Shown here one piece after another: positions 22,115-33,855 of a DNA stretch of 64,000 bases; position 1 is the stretch's first letter; each line of letters opens with the position of its first letter. Where the stretch lies: the NCBI GenBank assembly GCA_907163345.1, contig CAJQUN010000043.1:1240001-1304000 (forward strand). Direction: 5' to 3'. The notes beneath the pieces are model-generated. The model was not told where the DNA came from, did no database searches, and was given only the letters and a program-made list of their open reading frames with translations. This DNA is from Haberlea rhodopensis (lineage: Eukaryota > Streptophyta > Magnoliopsida > Lamiales > Gesneriaceae). The translations under genes and the position numbers were made by a program.

Positions 22115-23472
22115 CTTAAATCTTCGTAGTCCAAGCCAAACCTTGCTTGAGTTCCATGCCTCGAGAAACATGTGCTAAAACACATAAAGGACTCATAATT
22201 AACAAATGCATGCATTTACGTGCCCAAGCACGTTCACAACATACAACCATATCGTCAATCCTTGACGATTACTTAAAATAAAAGCCCCTTGGCTAAGCAT
22301 GCATAATACCCAAAAATATTTCATTTAAAGAGTTTGGCTAATAGTCGAAATCAATCGAGGATTACCATTTTATTCAAATTTGGCTCCAACCATTCACTTT
22401 TAAAAGCCTAGTATTCCTATTGGAATGTACACATTGCCCCGGAAACGGCCCACTTAAACCTCGATTCCAAAATCCTGACATTTTCCAACATTTTGAAAAA
22501 AAACCACAACATGAGTCGGCGATCGATCGCCTATTTCATAGCGATCGATCGCCCACCTCCAGTAGGCAACCAGCGCCTCGAGGCGATCGATCGCCCATCA
22601 ACGCGATAGATCGCTAACCAGCTCGCGATCGATCGCCTAAGCCATGCGATCGATCGCCTGCACTGTTCATCGTCTTCGAAGATTTGAGCAGCTCGTCGCG
22701 ATCGATCGCCTCTCCTTGGAGATCGATCGCCACCTGCAATTTTTCGGAAAACTCGAGTTTCCATGGTGTTTTTGACACCCAAACTCAAATCCAACACCCA
22801 TACATCCTCCACATCTCAAATACACCATTTAAAACCAATAAAAGTCCCAAAAACTCAACATTTGATTTTTAACCAAAAAATTCCCAAACTTCATAACTGA
22901 TATAAAACCCAACCAAACTCAACGATACAACTACCAAAACGAAGACAAAGGCGACGGGAAGATGAATACCTGATCATCTTCGAGAAAACCGGCTCCTAAC
23001 ACGAGCTTCCGGCCACTTTGGTTGAAGGGGAAAAGAGGGGAAGGGTTTGGGGTTAATCGGGGAGAGAGAAAGGGGAGATAAGGCGATGAGAGAGATGATT
23101 CCGGACAAAATGACGGAATCTCGAGTCCATCTGGTATATATAGCAAAAATGCTTCGAAATACCAATACTCCCACCAATACATCATGATTCATTAAAAATC
23201 ATCTGTTTTCAAAAACTCTCTCTAACATCAAGCCCCCATACTAGCCCCGGCATCAGGCACCCCGGGCCCCGAGTGCCACCAAAAACCCAACTCATAGGTT
23301 TTTCATTGAAATGAGAATACAATCTCAACCTTTGGATCCAACGATCCCAAATACCGGATTTAAAATCCAACTGGTGACCCAGAACCGCAATTAACTCATA
23401 ATTGCTACGATGATAATCCATTGAGGGTTATTAATACTCCGGGATTAACACCAATAATCCCAGGACATCACA
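21000..23472 (-). repeat. Element E 5' LTR (right copy)
   Basis: 2473 bp, the partner of 15017-17464. Box 21467-21509, AGCG hairpins 21920-21985, GTACG hairpin 22096-22115, palindrome array 22518-22731 with eight units, TATATATA 23135-23142 on the minus strand. Longer than its partner mainly by one extra palindrome unit. Confidence 0.92.
22518..22731. repeat. GATCGATCG palindrome array, E 5' LTR
   Basis: Eight GCGATCGATCGC-type units; one more than the 3' LTR. Since LTR pairs start identical, a unit was gained or lost after insertion. Confidence 0.9.
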
Positions 23473-23597
23473 ACCCCGATACTGGATTTAAAATCCCCGG
23501 GAGCCTCAACATTGTAATCTCATAATTATTCCGAATAGAATCCATTAAGGATTATAATCACTCCGGGATTATCGCAATTTATTTTCCGGATATCACA
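23473..23597 (-). repeat. Family F LTR, last segment, with right TSD copy of E
   Basis: ACCCC (23473-23477) is the right TSD of E. The remaining 120 bp match the right end of LTR F' (CCGGGATT..., ending TATCACA). F ends at 23597 against decayed Gypsy sequence, with no PPT following, so this is an outer end of F. TTTAT at 23598-23602 would be one TSD copy of F; the other is outside the window. Confidence 0.75.
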
Positions 23598-25089
23598 TTT
23601 ATTATGAGATAAATCTTTGTTTTTAGCTTTGAGGTGATCGATAAGGTTAAAAGGTATGGATGGACTATGTATAGGCATAAATATTAACTGAATCGTTAAT
23701 AAGAATTTTAGAATAGCCTATACCTGATCTAGATAAGAAACGAGAGATTATTATTTTGAGGATTAACTTTCACGTGTTGTCAAATAACAACGGGAACTAG
23801 AGACTGTTGAGGCAATGATTTATGCCGAAAGATACATTGATACATGTATTACGTCTAAACAATTCCGTAAAGCCGATTCTTAGCCAATCGAAAACTTGAA
23901 TACAAGGATCGTCGTATCTTTCTTCCAGAATATGATTTCCATCTAATTCCTCTAGAATTTTTTTAGCATTGCGAATATAGTATCTTGATCCCCATATTTG
24001 AGCCTACCCAATTTTATTGACTCTGGGGCAAAGGCAAAATCGTAAAATTTATCCAACAGAATCTTTCAAGCGAGGCTCCGACTTGAGCCAGTATAACCGA
24101 TAGATCGAAATCTAAGATAGAATTGATTAGAGGAAGCACTCAGTTGTTCCTCAGTTGTCTCAGAAGCCGAATATTCATGTTTGGAGCAATTCAATAGTAG
24201 CTCTAATAGTATATCAATAACAGTAGAGGCCGCAACAATTTCAGGAAATCGCAAAGTTTAAATCGAATGTACAAAGATTGAGAGGATATTAATTCAGGTC
24301 ATCCGGAAACCAGTGGTTCTAGGACTGATTATGGGGCGTTTGTCGAAGATTGTGGATCATTGAGGATGAAAACAACCAACTGATCAATGCGTAGGAGTTT
24401 GGAAGTCTTGTAAGACTGTGGTCAGATAGAACAGTATCCCAAAGTTAAACCATTAGGAATGAATACGACTACAGTATAATATATTCTTTGTTGGAGGTGG
24501 GTTTTGAAAGTGGCTCTCGATTTTGATCCACTCAGTTCCACTAGTAGTCCAGTCAATCGTAGCGTGGGAGTAATACTCCACAATTTTTTTTCCCGAACCC
24601 CTCAGCAGCCAGGGTGTTTGATTTGATAGAGGATCAAGTTAGAGATATTACATGAAGTGTGATCGCAAGTATGTTTTAATTTCGATCGCACTTGACGAAT
24701 TATTGATACGAGAAACTTCTACGATCACATCCGTTGATAGATTCACTCAAACGGTTTATGTTGCATTAACTGTGGTATACAATATGATGAGAGTTCATGA
24801 CCAGGAACTTAATGGTGATACCAACATACCATTCTGATTAAATCCTTGCACGGATTACCGAGATACGGTACATTAATTCAAGAATACATTATGGTTTCGA
24901 TCATTTAATGGTTCTACGAGAAATTGCTATAGCCTAGCATGCCAGGCTAGGCATACTTAAGGATATATGAATAAAACAATTGATATCGCAATGGAAGAGT
25001 AGCAATTACCAGACATTTCAAAGCAATAGAGAACTTCCTAATATGTCAGTCAGATGATATTTCAGGATTCCCCACTAGAGAAGGAAATC
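23598..25089 (+). mobile_element. Element I internal region, unrecognisable 5' part
   Basis: Presumed gag/protease part of old element I, because it continues directly into clear RT remnants. It is too decayed to identify any motif in any frame. Short ORFs here (24066-24254, 24652-24837) have no family signature. Confidence 0.4.
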
Positions 25090-27400
25090 ATTTTCGGCAC
25101 TGAAATGATTGCCAGATATGGCGTCAGTTGCTAAAACACTGTATGAGATTGCATCAGCAGAATTCAAGGAATTGACAAAGCAGTTGCAGAATCTTATGAG
25201 TAAAGGTTACATAGGTTAGGGTATGTCACCATGTGGAGCATATATTCTTTTATGTAGAAGAAATATGGTACGATGACAATATGCATCGAGTACAGGTAGC
25301 AGAATCGAGTTACTATCGTGAATAAATACCTGCTGTCTAGAATTGATGATCTAATTGACCAACTTCAAGGAGTAACAGTATATAAAAAGATAAATCTTCA
25401 CTCCGCTTAAGTATCAGTAAGGAAGATATTCCTAAGACAATTTAGGACCGGATATTTGCGCATTTTAAATTTTGAGTAATGCCTTTTGGTCTGAAGAATG
25501 CACCTACAATGTTGATAAATCGTGTGTTCAGAAATATCTTGGGCGGGATCATGAGGTATCTGTTCTTGGGGATCAGATGATCCAAGTAAAATTGGAGCAG
25601 TGATAAATTGGTCCGGACAAACAAATGTACTGGAGATTCGAAGCTTCTAGGGTTTGGCAGATCATTGCAGACGCTGCATTAAGTGATCCTTGCAGATAGC
25701 CAAGTCTATTACCCAACTGACCAAGAAGAATCAGGGTTCAATTGGATGAATATGAAGACTGTGTTCATGAACTGAAGCAGCTTTTGACTACAGCTCCAGT
25801 ATTAGCGTAGCCATCTGGATCAAGAGAATATGTGATTATGCAAACACATCAACTAGAGGATTTGAAATGCATCCTTAGGTGGTATGGGAAATATTGCCAA
25901 TGCTTCAAGGCAATTGAAAACTCACGAGAATTTTCATCCTGTCTATAATCTCAAGGTGCTGCTATCATCATTGTGCTGAAGTTATGGCATCACTACTTGG
26001 ATAGAAAGCAGTTCAGTATTCACCTTGACTATAAGAAATTGGTATATATAAACTTATGCACTCATTCAGAGTTGAATACAGATCATAGGTGATGATTAAA
26101 ACTACTGAAAGACTTTTACTCTGAAGTACAGTAGCATCTAGGAAAGACGGATCAAGAAGCGGGTTTTGTTGAGTCGTAAAACTTGAGATGCCAAAGTAGC
26201 ATCTATGCATGTATGACTGAATTACAACAAATTATACTCATCCTTATGGATATTTTAGCCAAGAAAAGGGTTTTTTATTGTATCGAATTTTGCATTTTTG
26301 AGCCGCCCTTTAGCTCAATGATTTGAGGGCTCAAGAATTGAACTCCAACATCCATTGTTGATAGAGCATGTGATGCCATATCAACCATCTAGATTCAATC
26401 TATCGTCTAGTAGTTGAATGAGAAAAGAGTAACAGATTGTTGATACTGAATCATACGAACTGGAAGAAGCGTTTACTTCTCAAAGTACTGCAATCCCTGT
26501 AAGTGTGTCCATTTGAAAATTGCAAGATTTACCTCGAGGAGGCATTTCTAGGCAAAATATGAAAAGCAAATTTCAGAACGTGTGAAAAAATGTTACCTGT
26601 CAAGAGGTTAAAGTGGAAAAAGAATGAAACTAGATTTTATGTTTTGATTTTTAGATGTGTTACAGACTTACAGTGGAATAGGAGCTCATGGTTCCGAACT
26701 TTTTGACTCACTTGCCCAAATCGAATAGAAGTTTCGATGCAATTTGGGTCGGGTTTGACAGACTGATAACATCATCACATTCTCCCATATAATAGTATTT
26801 TACCTACAAGAAAACAGGAAGATTGATATGCGATTCATGTATACGGAGTATCAGTTTCCATTATTCTGGACAGAGATCCGAAATTTGTATCGAGATTGGG
26901 AGTTTCCAAGCAACCTATGGACACAAAAGTTGACGATGAGTAATATCTACCATATTCAGACAATCCGAATTAACATATGAAGGCGGCCTGAAATAGGCAA
27001 GACAGCGTTGCCGACAAGAGAAAAAGATCGATAGAATTGGAGATCAGCAATGGAGTATTCTCCAGAAACTTCTTATGGGATGTTTCGGTTTGGACGTCGA
27101 GGTAGATTGTCACCTCATACACTGGTCTTCACGGATCTTGGGAGATTCAGATAATACATGATCTATCTCATGTACTTATACTAAGGAAGTTGGGACCATA
27201 TCCATCTCGCGTGTTTCAGACGAGAGAAATTGAGATGAACAGTTCCTTGTCCTTGAGGGACGATCTTTTTTATTTGTGAACCGTAATGATAAGGTACAAT
27301 AGAATCGTAACCATTGATGAGTCACCTTGGTACATAACAACATGGGATTTGGAGGCCAAGATGCGACAGAAATGGCCTTAAGTATCCGATAACATCTTTT
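25090..27400 (+). pseudogene. pol: Element I pol remnant (Ty3/Gypsy chromovirus)
   Basis: Heavily mutated pol on the plus strand, readable only by switching frames. RT entry: AEFKELTKQLQNLMSKGYIG near 25155-25215. RT core: RIDDLIDQLQGV near 25340 and MPFGLKNAPTMLINRVF near 25480-25530. RNase H linker: LKQLLTTAPVLA then a stop, near 25770-25810. Integrase: LTHLPKSNRSFDAIWV near 26705 and ILDRDPKFVSRLG near 26860. Chromodomain end: TWDLEAKMRQKWP near 27337-27378. The catalytic FIDD of RT could not be found. Stops and frameshifts are spread throughout, so this is much older than A, B or E. Confidence 0.82.
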
Positions 27401-27465
27401 TGTATCCCATATCTAGCTCATACGCCGGACGAATGTAATTTATGTGTTGGAATTCGTAACTTCTG

Positions 27466-27501
27466 TGATTTCGAGGACGAAATATTATAAGGGGTGAGAA
27501 A
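27466..27501 (+). promoter_or_regulatory. Element I polypurine tract with hairpin
   Basis: GATTTCGAGGACGAAAT (6-7-bp stem, AGGA loop) followed by ATAAGGGGTGAGAAA, directly against the 3' LTR. The hairpin is kept although the pol upstream is badly decayed. Confidence 0.75.
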
Positions 27502-30272
27502 TGTAAGGCCCCGATGATAATTAACCTGGATTAATAATGATTATGCAAAACAAGGTTGATTAAATGTCGATATTACGAATTAAGGTGTTTCGGATCACAA
27601 CATCTTATTTTTAATTGAGATAAAAATACATCAATTATGCATCCAAAAATTGGCCAAGCACCATGCAAGAGCACAATTTTTATGCAATTGGACACTTGGT
27701 GCACCCAACAATTAAAAAATTTAAAATTTGGTCTTGGAAGCCTAAGAAAAATCGCCCCCTCTTAAATACAAGCAAGATATCATCTCCTTCATTTTCATTT
27801 CCTCTTGTTCCTTTTATCTCCATTTTCGAAAATCACTCCCCACAACTTTCCCTCAAATATTGCTTAAATCTAGCATGCAAGTAGAAATTTTGATAGGAAT
27901 CAAGAAGGAGCAAGCATATGAATTGCAATGGCGGAAGTTTAAGCAAGAGGATGGGTGTTTGGCTCGTGTATCCAGCTTGGGTCGACTTAGGTGGTTGTTT
28001 GGTGCTTCAATCTGCAAGATAATTGAAGGTATAACATGATTTTTGAGTTTTATCAACATGAATTTATGTTTAATGGTCGAAGTATGGTGCAAATGTTTGA
28101 GAAATTTAGAGAAAGTTGCTGTAACTTTAAGTCTGCAGATTTTGACAGCACATGCAACAAATTGTGTCAACTTTTCGATTTACTTAAAGTTCGATTCTGA
28201 TCTAGAGGTCTAAATGAAAGTTATAGATATTTGAGTTATCTTTCTGTGGCCGAAATGTTGGACTTAAAATGAGTAAGATATGCTCATTTTCCTAATTTGT
28301 GCCAGATTTGGCTCTGTATGTACTGTAAATGCACATGCAGGGTAGATATCCGAACTTTTGACAATTTTTCTTTTATAATTTGATGTCGGTTTTCAAATAA
28401 AAGTTGTAGAGCTTTAAATTTTATCCAAGTTTAAAAGCAACGGACTTGATTTAGACTTAATAAAGGAGTTATGATATTTTTACCACAAGGTGCACAATCT
28501 GGAACATGCAAACATGTAGCGTGTTCTTGGTAAATCTGGGCAAACTGTGCTATGAATTTGATCTTGGTGTCTGAATGAAAGTTGTAAAACATTAAGTTGT
28601 CTTGCATTAAAAACTGGCCTCACATGATTTGGAGTTTATTTGTGCAAGATATTCACTTTGTCCTAGAATTGCTCACTCTGTCAAAATAGAGTGCATAGTT
28701 ATTTTTAAAACTGGCATACTTTGTTTTGCATGCGCCTCTAGATGAGCGAACTAGCTTCTGACTTCAAATATGAACTGTATTAATTTGTGTTTTTGTGATT
28801 TTCCCACTGGCCTCAAGTCATTTGGACGTCATGTGAATTTATTATGATTTTTATACAAAAATGGGTCGGGCTGGAATTTGGTGAATTGTCCTGTTTTTCC
28901 AGCAGATTGTTCTTGGCCATTTTACCTAGGGTAAATGAACGAATTTGAAGATGTGTTGAACTAATGAGATGTTTAATTTTGAGTTAGCTTTTTAAAATAA
29001 ATTGGACCCATGTGATTTTATTAAGTATCAGACAAGTTATGAGACGATTTATGCGGTTGCACAGGATGAAATTTAGAGAATTTGTTTTGGGTCTAAGTTT
29101 GAGTTTATTTTGATAAGTTTAAGGCTAGTAAGTGACATTATGTTGTATTTGGAACTGTTATGATCAGGTTTATTAATCTTGAGATCGAGTCGAGGATCAC
29201 TTGGTAATTAGCTAACGGTTGAGGTACGTAGAAAATCGGTTCTATCACGATGTCTAGCAAAGACATGTGATGTTCCCGGGGTATGATTACTTGTCATTAC
29301 TCGCTACTTATGTGACTATATTCCATGTTGAACTGCAGTATGTGAATTACATGATACATTGAACTGCATGATATATGATGACATGACATATTGAGATGCA
29401 TCACATAAGATTATGCTATTGCATGATGCATTGACACGCATTGGACATTGAGCATGTCATGTTGATCCAATCGATTCTTTTGTTGGTATCTATATCTTTT
29501 CATTGGTAGCTGTGATGCGTGTCTGGGGATGATGGGCACGTCGATGGCTCAGCGGAGAGAGTGAGCTGAGAGATGCCGTAGCGACGAGTGTGCCGACGTC
29601 GCCCAGACACGAGGGATGATGGACCGCCAATGGCTCGACTGAGAGAGATATCGTAGCAACGAGCATGTCGACGCCCTGCTCGATCTTGATGATTGATGAT
29701 CTTTCCATTGAACTCCTGAGATCTTGATATTGGAGATTTGATACCCCTTATATGCATTTGCATTCATGCACGGCATGCATCGCATGATACTTTTTCATAC
29801 TATTGTGATTTTACCTGTTTCTCGTACTGGGTTCTGACGGTGGTTTGTCATGTCTTTGTTGTATGGGCATGACAGGTGGTACATGTGGACGTACTGTGAA
29901 TGCTCCAGATGATGCATCGATGAATACCGGAGCTCCCTTGAGAGCGAGCTCAGGTTATGATTTATGTTTTGAGTCCCAGTAGTTGTTAAGAGTAATTTTA
30001 ACTGTGATTCGATGTACCGGGATATGCCCCGAGTATCTGTATTTTAAGTTTTACATTACTGGGAAGTTTATATGTGATGCTTATGCGATGAATAACATGT
30101 TAAAGATGAAAAAATGGAATCATATATTTTCAATACTCTGAAATGTTTTTAAAACAAAATACGAAAAATTTTGAGGGTCACTTTTGAAAGTTTTTAACTA
30201 AACCTTCCGTTGTTTACGGTAATATAACAATCGTGTGTTAATTAAACCTCTTATTAGGACCGGGCCCTCACA
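27502..30272 (+). repeat. Element I 3' LTR
   Basis: 2771 bp, TGTAAGGCCCC...GCCCTCACA. It contains several diverged copies of a module with (T)GAATGAAAGTTGTA-like cores (near 28212, 28400, 28575), a pattern I recall from other plant Tekay/Del LTRs. A GGTACGTAGAAAATCGG donor-like site is at 29224. It lacks the GATCGATCG array and the good CCCC-GTGT-GGGG box of the younger families. ORFs inside it (27663-28170, 29490-29785) look like non-coding artefacts. Confidence 0.78.
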
Positions 30273-30524
30273 CTTGATAATTGACTCTATGATTCATCTT
30301 CTCTTTACTACTTGTTGGGTTGAATTTTGAGTTATTAGTCAAATCAGTATAATTTTCATCACTACTTATCATAGGCTAAATATAGTTAAACTAGTTGAGT
30401 TTGTTACTTTCTAGTCCCTGTGGATTCGACAACCTTTTCTTAAAATCTACTATACTAAAACTTGACATTGTGCACTTGCGCTATAATCGCTACACTAATA
30501 ATTCTCTGTTTAAATAAATAGCGA
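30273..30524. other. Unassigned 250 bp between element I and Copia H
   Basis: No ORF of note. TCCCTGTGGATTCGAC and TTGTGCACTTGCGCTATAAT resemble a repeat seen at 39835-39960 (GGGATCGATCCCTACTCACG, CCCTTGCACAC). Probably a fragment of another LTR element; not identified. Confidence 0.3.
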
Positions 30525-30935
30525 TCAGCTAGGCATAACCCCAAGCTCAGAAATGAACTTCTTGATCCAAACGGCTTCCTTTGCTACATCTGAGACAGCA
30601 TTATAATCAACTTTATTGTAGAATCGACTACTGTCTCTTGCTTTGAACTCTTCCAGCTCACAGCACCGCCATTTAGGCAAAACACATACTGATTGCGATC
30701 TGAAATCATCATTGTCAGTTTGGAAGCTTGCATCAGTGTAACCTATTACATTGAGTTCTTCCTCACCCCCATAAATCAAAAATGTATCATTAGTTCTTCT
30801 CAAGTACTTCAGGATATTCTTGACAGCGATCCAGTGACATTCACATGGATTAACCCGGTATCTGCTCGTCAGGCTCAAAGCATACGAAACATCGGGACGA
30901 GTGCATATCATCGCATACATGATAAATCCAATAGC
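30525..30935 (-). pseudogene. Copia H: RNase H fragment, 3' truncated
   Basis: C-terminal part of a Ty1/Copia polyprotein: SAIGFIMYAMICTRPDVSYAL and GYTDASFQTD (RNase H catalytic region), then AKEAVWIKKFISELGVMPS, after which homology stops at about 30525. The rest of RNase H and the 3' LTR are missing. A frameshift or small rearrangement spoils the SGYVF segment (reads SQSVCVLPKW). Separated from its upstream part by the solo LTR 30941-33119. Confidence 0.85.
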
Positions 30936-30940
30936 TGACG
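30936..30940. repeat. TSD of solo LTR F', left copy (TGACG)
   Basis: TGACG before the LTR and TGATG (33120-33124) after it: one mismatch, consistent with a C-to-T change after insertion. Confidence 0.7.
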
Positions 30941-33119
30941 TGTAAGGACCCCAATTCCTAATCCCGTCATTAGTGCATTATCACAATTATGGTGCATGAT
31001 TTTATAAAAATTGGGAATCCTCATACGTGCTATATATAAAAAATTTCAACATTAATCCACTTAATGTTCAATTCCCAATACCGTCTCACGCATGAACATA
31101 CACCTCATAATACACTACATGTTCTCAATTCATCATGCATTACTCCATAATTAATTTCATGCAACCATATATGAAAAGAGAACTCTAGCAACATTTATAC
31201 AAACCATATAAACACATAGTAGTGCTCACGTGCGAGCATCAAATGAGTGAATGTGTATCTAATGTATAAAGCGCCCTACTCAATACCCATACTGGTACCT
31301 CGCTCCCAGGAGCATCCTTGTTCCACGGCTCGAACTCATTTCCCAAGCCAATTTCGTACCTGCTTTACCTGTTCCAACAGAAACAGCCCCCACACGGGTG
31401 AGCATACCAATAACATAACCACAATATCAACACCTACACGTTAATAATTTACATAACACAATACTGTAAAATAAAGGAATACTCCCTGAGTATACAATGC
31501 CCATAAGCAATCTCATGCACTGTTCCTGTTCTCACAATACCACATCATCAATCCATAATTGATAATCACAAAGGTCAATCCCATAATCGAAAGTAATCTA
31601 TAATTGACAATAAGTTAAATTGTTATAACAATGATTTATTGAAATCACATGCATTTCATTTACCAATTTACACTTTAAAACTCGTGATATCACCCTGCTC
31701 GGTCACTAGCAGCAATATCATAAATCATTGCATGCTCAGGAGCAGCATCACCATAACCATCGCACGCTCCATAGCGACAGCACTATCAACAATCGCACGC
31801 TCAATAGCGGCAGCACAATAATCATTGCACGCTCAACAGCGACAAACATTAATATCAACATCACATTTAATAGTGTTATCACAAGAAACCTCAGCACCAT
31901 TCATTGGTGCTCCCGATACTAACCAACACACTACTCAACAGTTAGATTAATGAATATAACATTCAAAACTGTATGTCTCTACGTACTAATTCAAGCACTA
32001 CACGAATATATTATTCATTATGCAAAACAATAATATATTTGCCAACGCTCGTACGTCACACGTACATTATTATCCAATAGCAAGAGCCAATACTTGCCTT
32101 TGTCCCGAGATCCAGTGAATTAATCGTTAAATATAGTTAATAACTCACAATCAATTACATGCACACAACACATACCCAAGCACAAATCAAACCCCCAAAA
32201 TACATCATCAATGTACCCATACAAGCTTCTAAAAATTTAAGGAGAATTTTTTTAAAAAAAACACTTTTTTTTACTATTCAACCTTACCGATTGATCGGTA
32301 ACTTCTACCGATCGATCGGTAAAACCCAGATTTTTCATTTTTGACTAGGGCACTCGACCGATCGATCGTTAACGATCGATCGGTAGAACCCTGAAACTCG
32401 AAAATCACCATTTCAGCACCTCAAATCCTTCCCCAAACTCAAACCAACAATTACCAACAACCACAACACTTCATAAACTCCATTAAAACCCATAAAAACA
32501 CTAAATACAACAATCTAACAATTTCTCCAAAAATCCCAAAACCCAAATCCATTACCATACCTAACTAAACACCATAAAATTACTACCAATACGAAGGTAA
32601 AAGCGAGGGGAAGAATATTACCCAATTATCTTCGAGAAACCTCGCTCCGAGATCCAGCCTAGCTCGATTCTTCCATGGGAGGAGAAAAGAAGGGTTTGGG
32701 GAAATGGGGGAAGAAACGTGGGAGATGAGAGAGAGAGAGAGAGAGAAGAGGAAAATGACTAAACACCGAGCCCTCTTGGCATATATATAGTACCAAGGCT
32801 CCAAAATCCCGAGTCCTCCACAAATACATCATGACTCATTAAAAAGCATCTGTGTTCAAATATTACCTCTCAATCTTAATTTCCATCACCAGCCCCAACT
32901 CAAAGCACCACAGACCCCAAATCCCATCAAAAATCCAATTCCAAGGTTTAACACCACGATGAGAATACAATCTCATCCCTTGGATCCGACGACTCCAAAT
33001 ACCAGATTTAAAATCCTCGGGAGTCCAAACACCACAATTAATTCATAATTGCCACAATTAAAATCCATAAAGGATCATTACCACACCGGGATTTACACCA
33101 TTAATTCTCGGGCAACACA
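30941..33119 (-). repeat. Solo LTR F' inserted in Copia pol
   Basis: 2179 bp, TGTAAGGACCCC...GGCAACACA, same family as F. There is no internal sequence or partner, and Copia coding resumes on both sides, so it is a solo LTR left by recombination between the two LTRs of a former element. It contains a box 31368-31409, AGCG hairpins 31695-31850, a GTACGT hairpin 32047-32065, a palindrome array 32287-32385, a GA microsatellite near 32730 and a TATA-like ATATATATAG at 32781-32790. Confidence 0.9.
32287..32385. repeat. GATCGATCG palindrome array, F' LTR
   Basis: Four units, ACCGATCGATCGGT type, one of them ACCGATTGATCGGT. The sister LTR F has CTCGATCGATCGAG at the same place. Confidence 0.88.
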
Positions 33120-33124
33120 TGATG

Positions 33125-33855
33125 CATATGACATCTTACTCATGTGTTGTCTCATCTTGTGTTGAAGGACATTGATCCTTCGAGAGATGTATCACATGTG
33201 TTATAGGCACAAATCCTTTCTTTGATTCTTGCATGCTAAACCGTTTTAGCACTTTATCTATGTATGTACTTTGACTTAGGCCAAGTAATTTTCTTGATCT
33301 ATCTCTATAGATCTTGATACCTAACACATATGTGGCTTCACCAAAGTCTTTCATAGAAAAGCAATTCTCAAGCCAAGTCTTTACAGACTGTAAGGCAGAG
33401 ATATCATGCCCAATGAGAAGTGTGTCATCTACATACAATACTAGAAAGATAATTATGCTCCCATTGACCTTCTTGTAGATACAAGGTTCATCTACGTTCT
33501 TGATAAAACCAAAGATTGCATCATCAAAACAAAGATTCCAACTCCGAGAAGCTTGCTTCAATCCATAAATGGATCATTGTAGCTTACATATCTTTCCAGC
33601 ATCCTTTGGATCGACAAAACCCTCAGGTTGTGTCATATACACATCCTCAAGTAAATTTCCATTAAGGAAAGTAGTTTTGACATCCATCTGCCATATTTCA
33701 TAATCATGAAATGCAGATATTGCAAGTAAGATCCTGATGGATTTAACCATGGCAACTGGTGAAAAAGTTTCATCATAGTCAATACCATGAATTTGTTTGA
33801 AACCTTTAGCAACCAATCGTCCTTTAAAGGTTTGTACGTTACCATCCATGTCAAT
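33125..33855 (-). pseudogene. Copia H: reverse transcriptase
   Basis: RT of a Ty1/Copia element: KGRLVAKGFKQIHGIDYDET and FSPVAMVKSIRILLAISAFH (33574-33849), then after an in-frame stop near 33570 NGSIIIFLVLYVDDTLLIG with an intact catalytic YVDD, and DFGEATYVLGIKIYRDRSRK (33136-33561). One internal stop separates the two ORFs. The 3' end joins the RNase H fragment across the solo LTR. Confidence 0.88.

Larger units (their letters stand above)
15017..23472 (-). mobile_element. Element E: complete non-autonomous LTR retrotransposon (LARD-like)
   Basis: 8456 bp on the minus strand, with LTRs of 2448 and 2473 bp, PBS, PPT and a 3.5-kb internal region without any recognisable gag or pol. Long LTRs with a long non-coding interior are the hallmarks of large retrotransposon derivatives (LARDs). 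By eye the LTRs differ at roughly 35 positions (about 1.5%), older than A. The LTR motifs and PPT context match the coding elements A and B, so movement in trans by their proteins is likely. Confidence 0.87.

Noticed and set aside
29490..29785. Overlapping minus-strand ORFs in LTR I
   Set aside because: They lie in non-coding LTR with short GC-rich inverted motifs, several frames open at once, no family signature.
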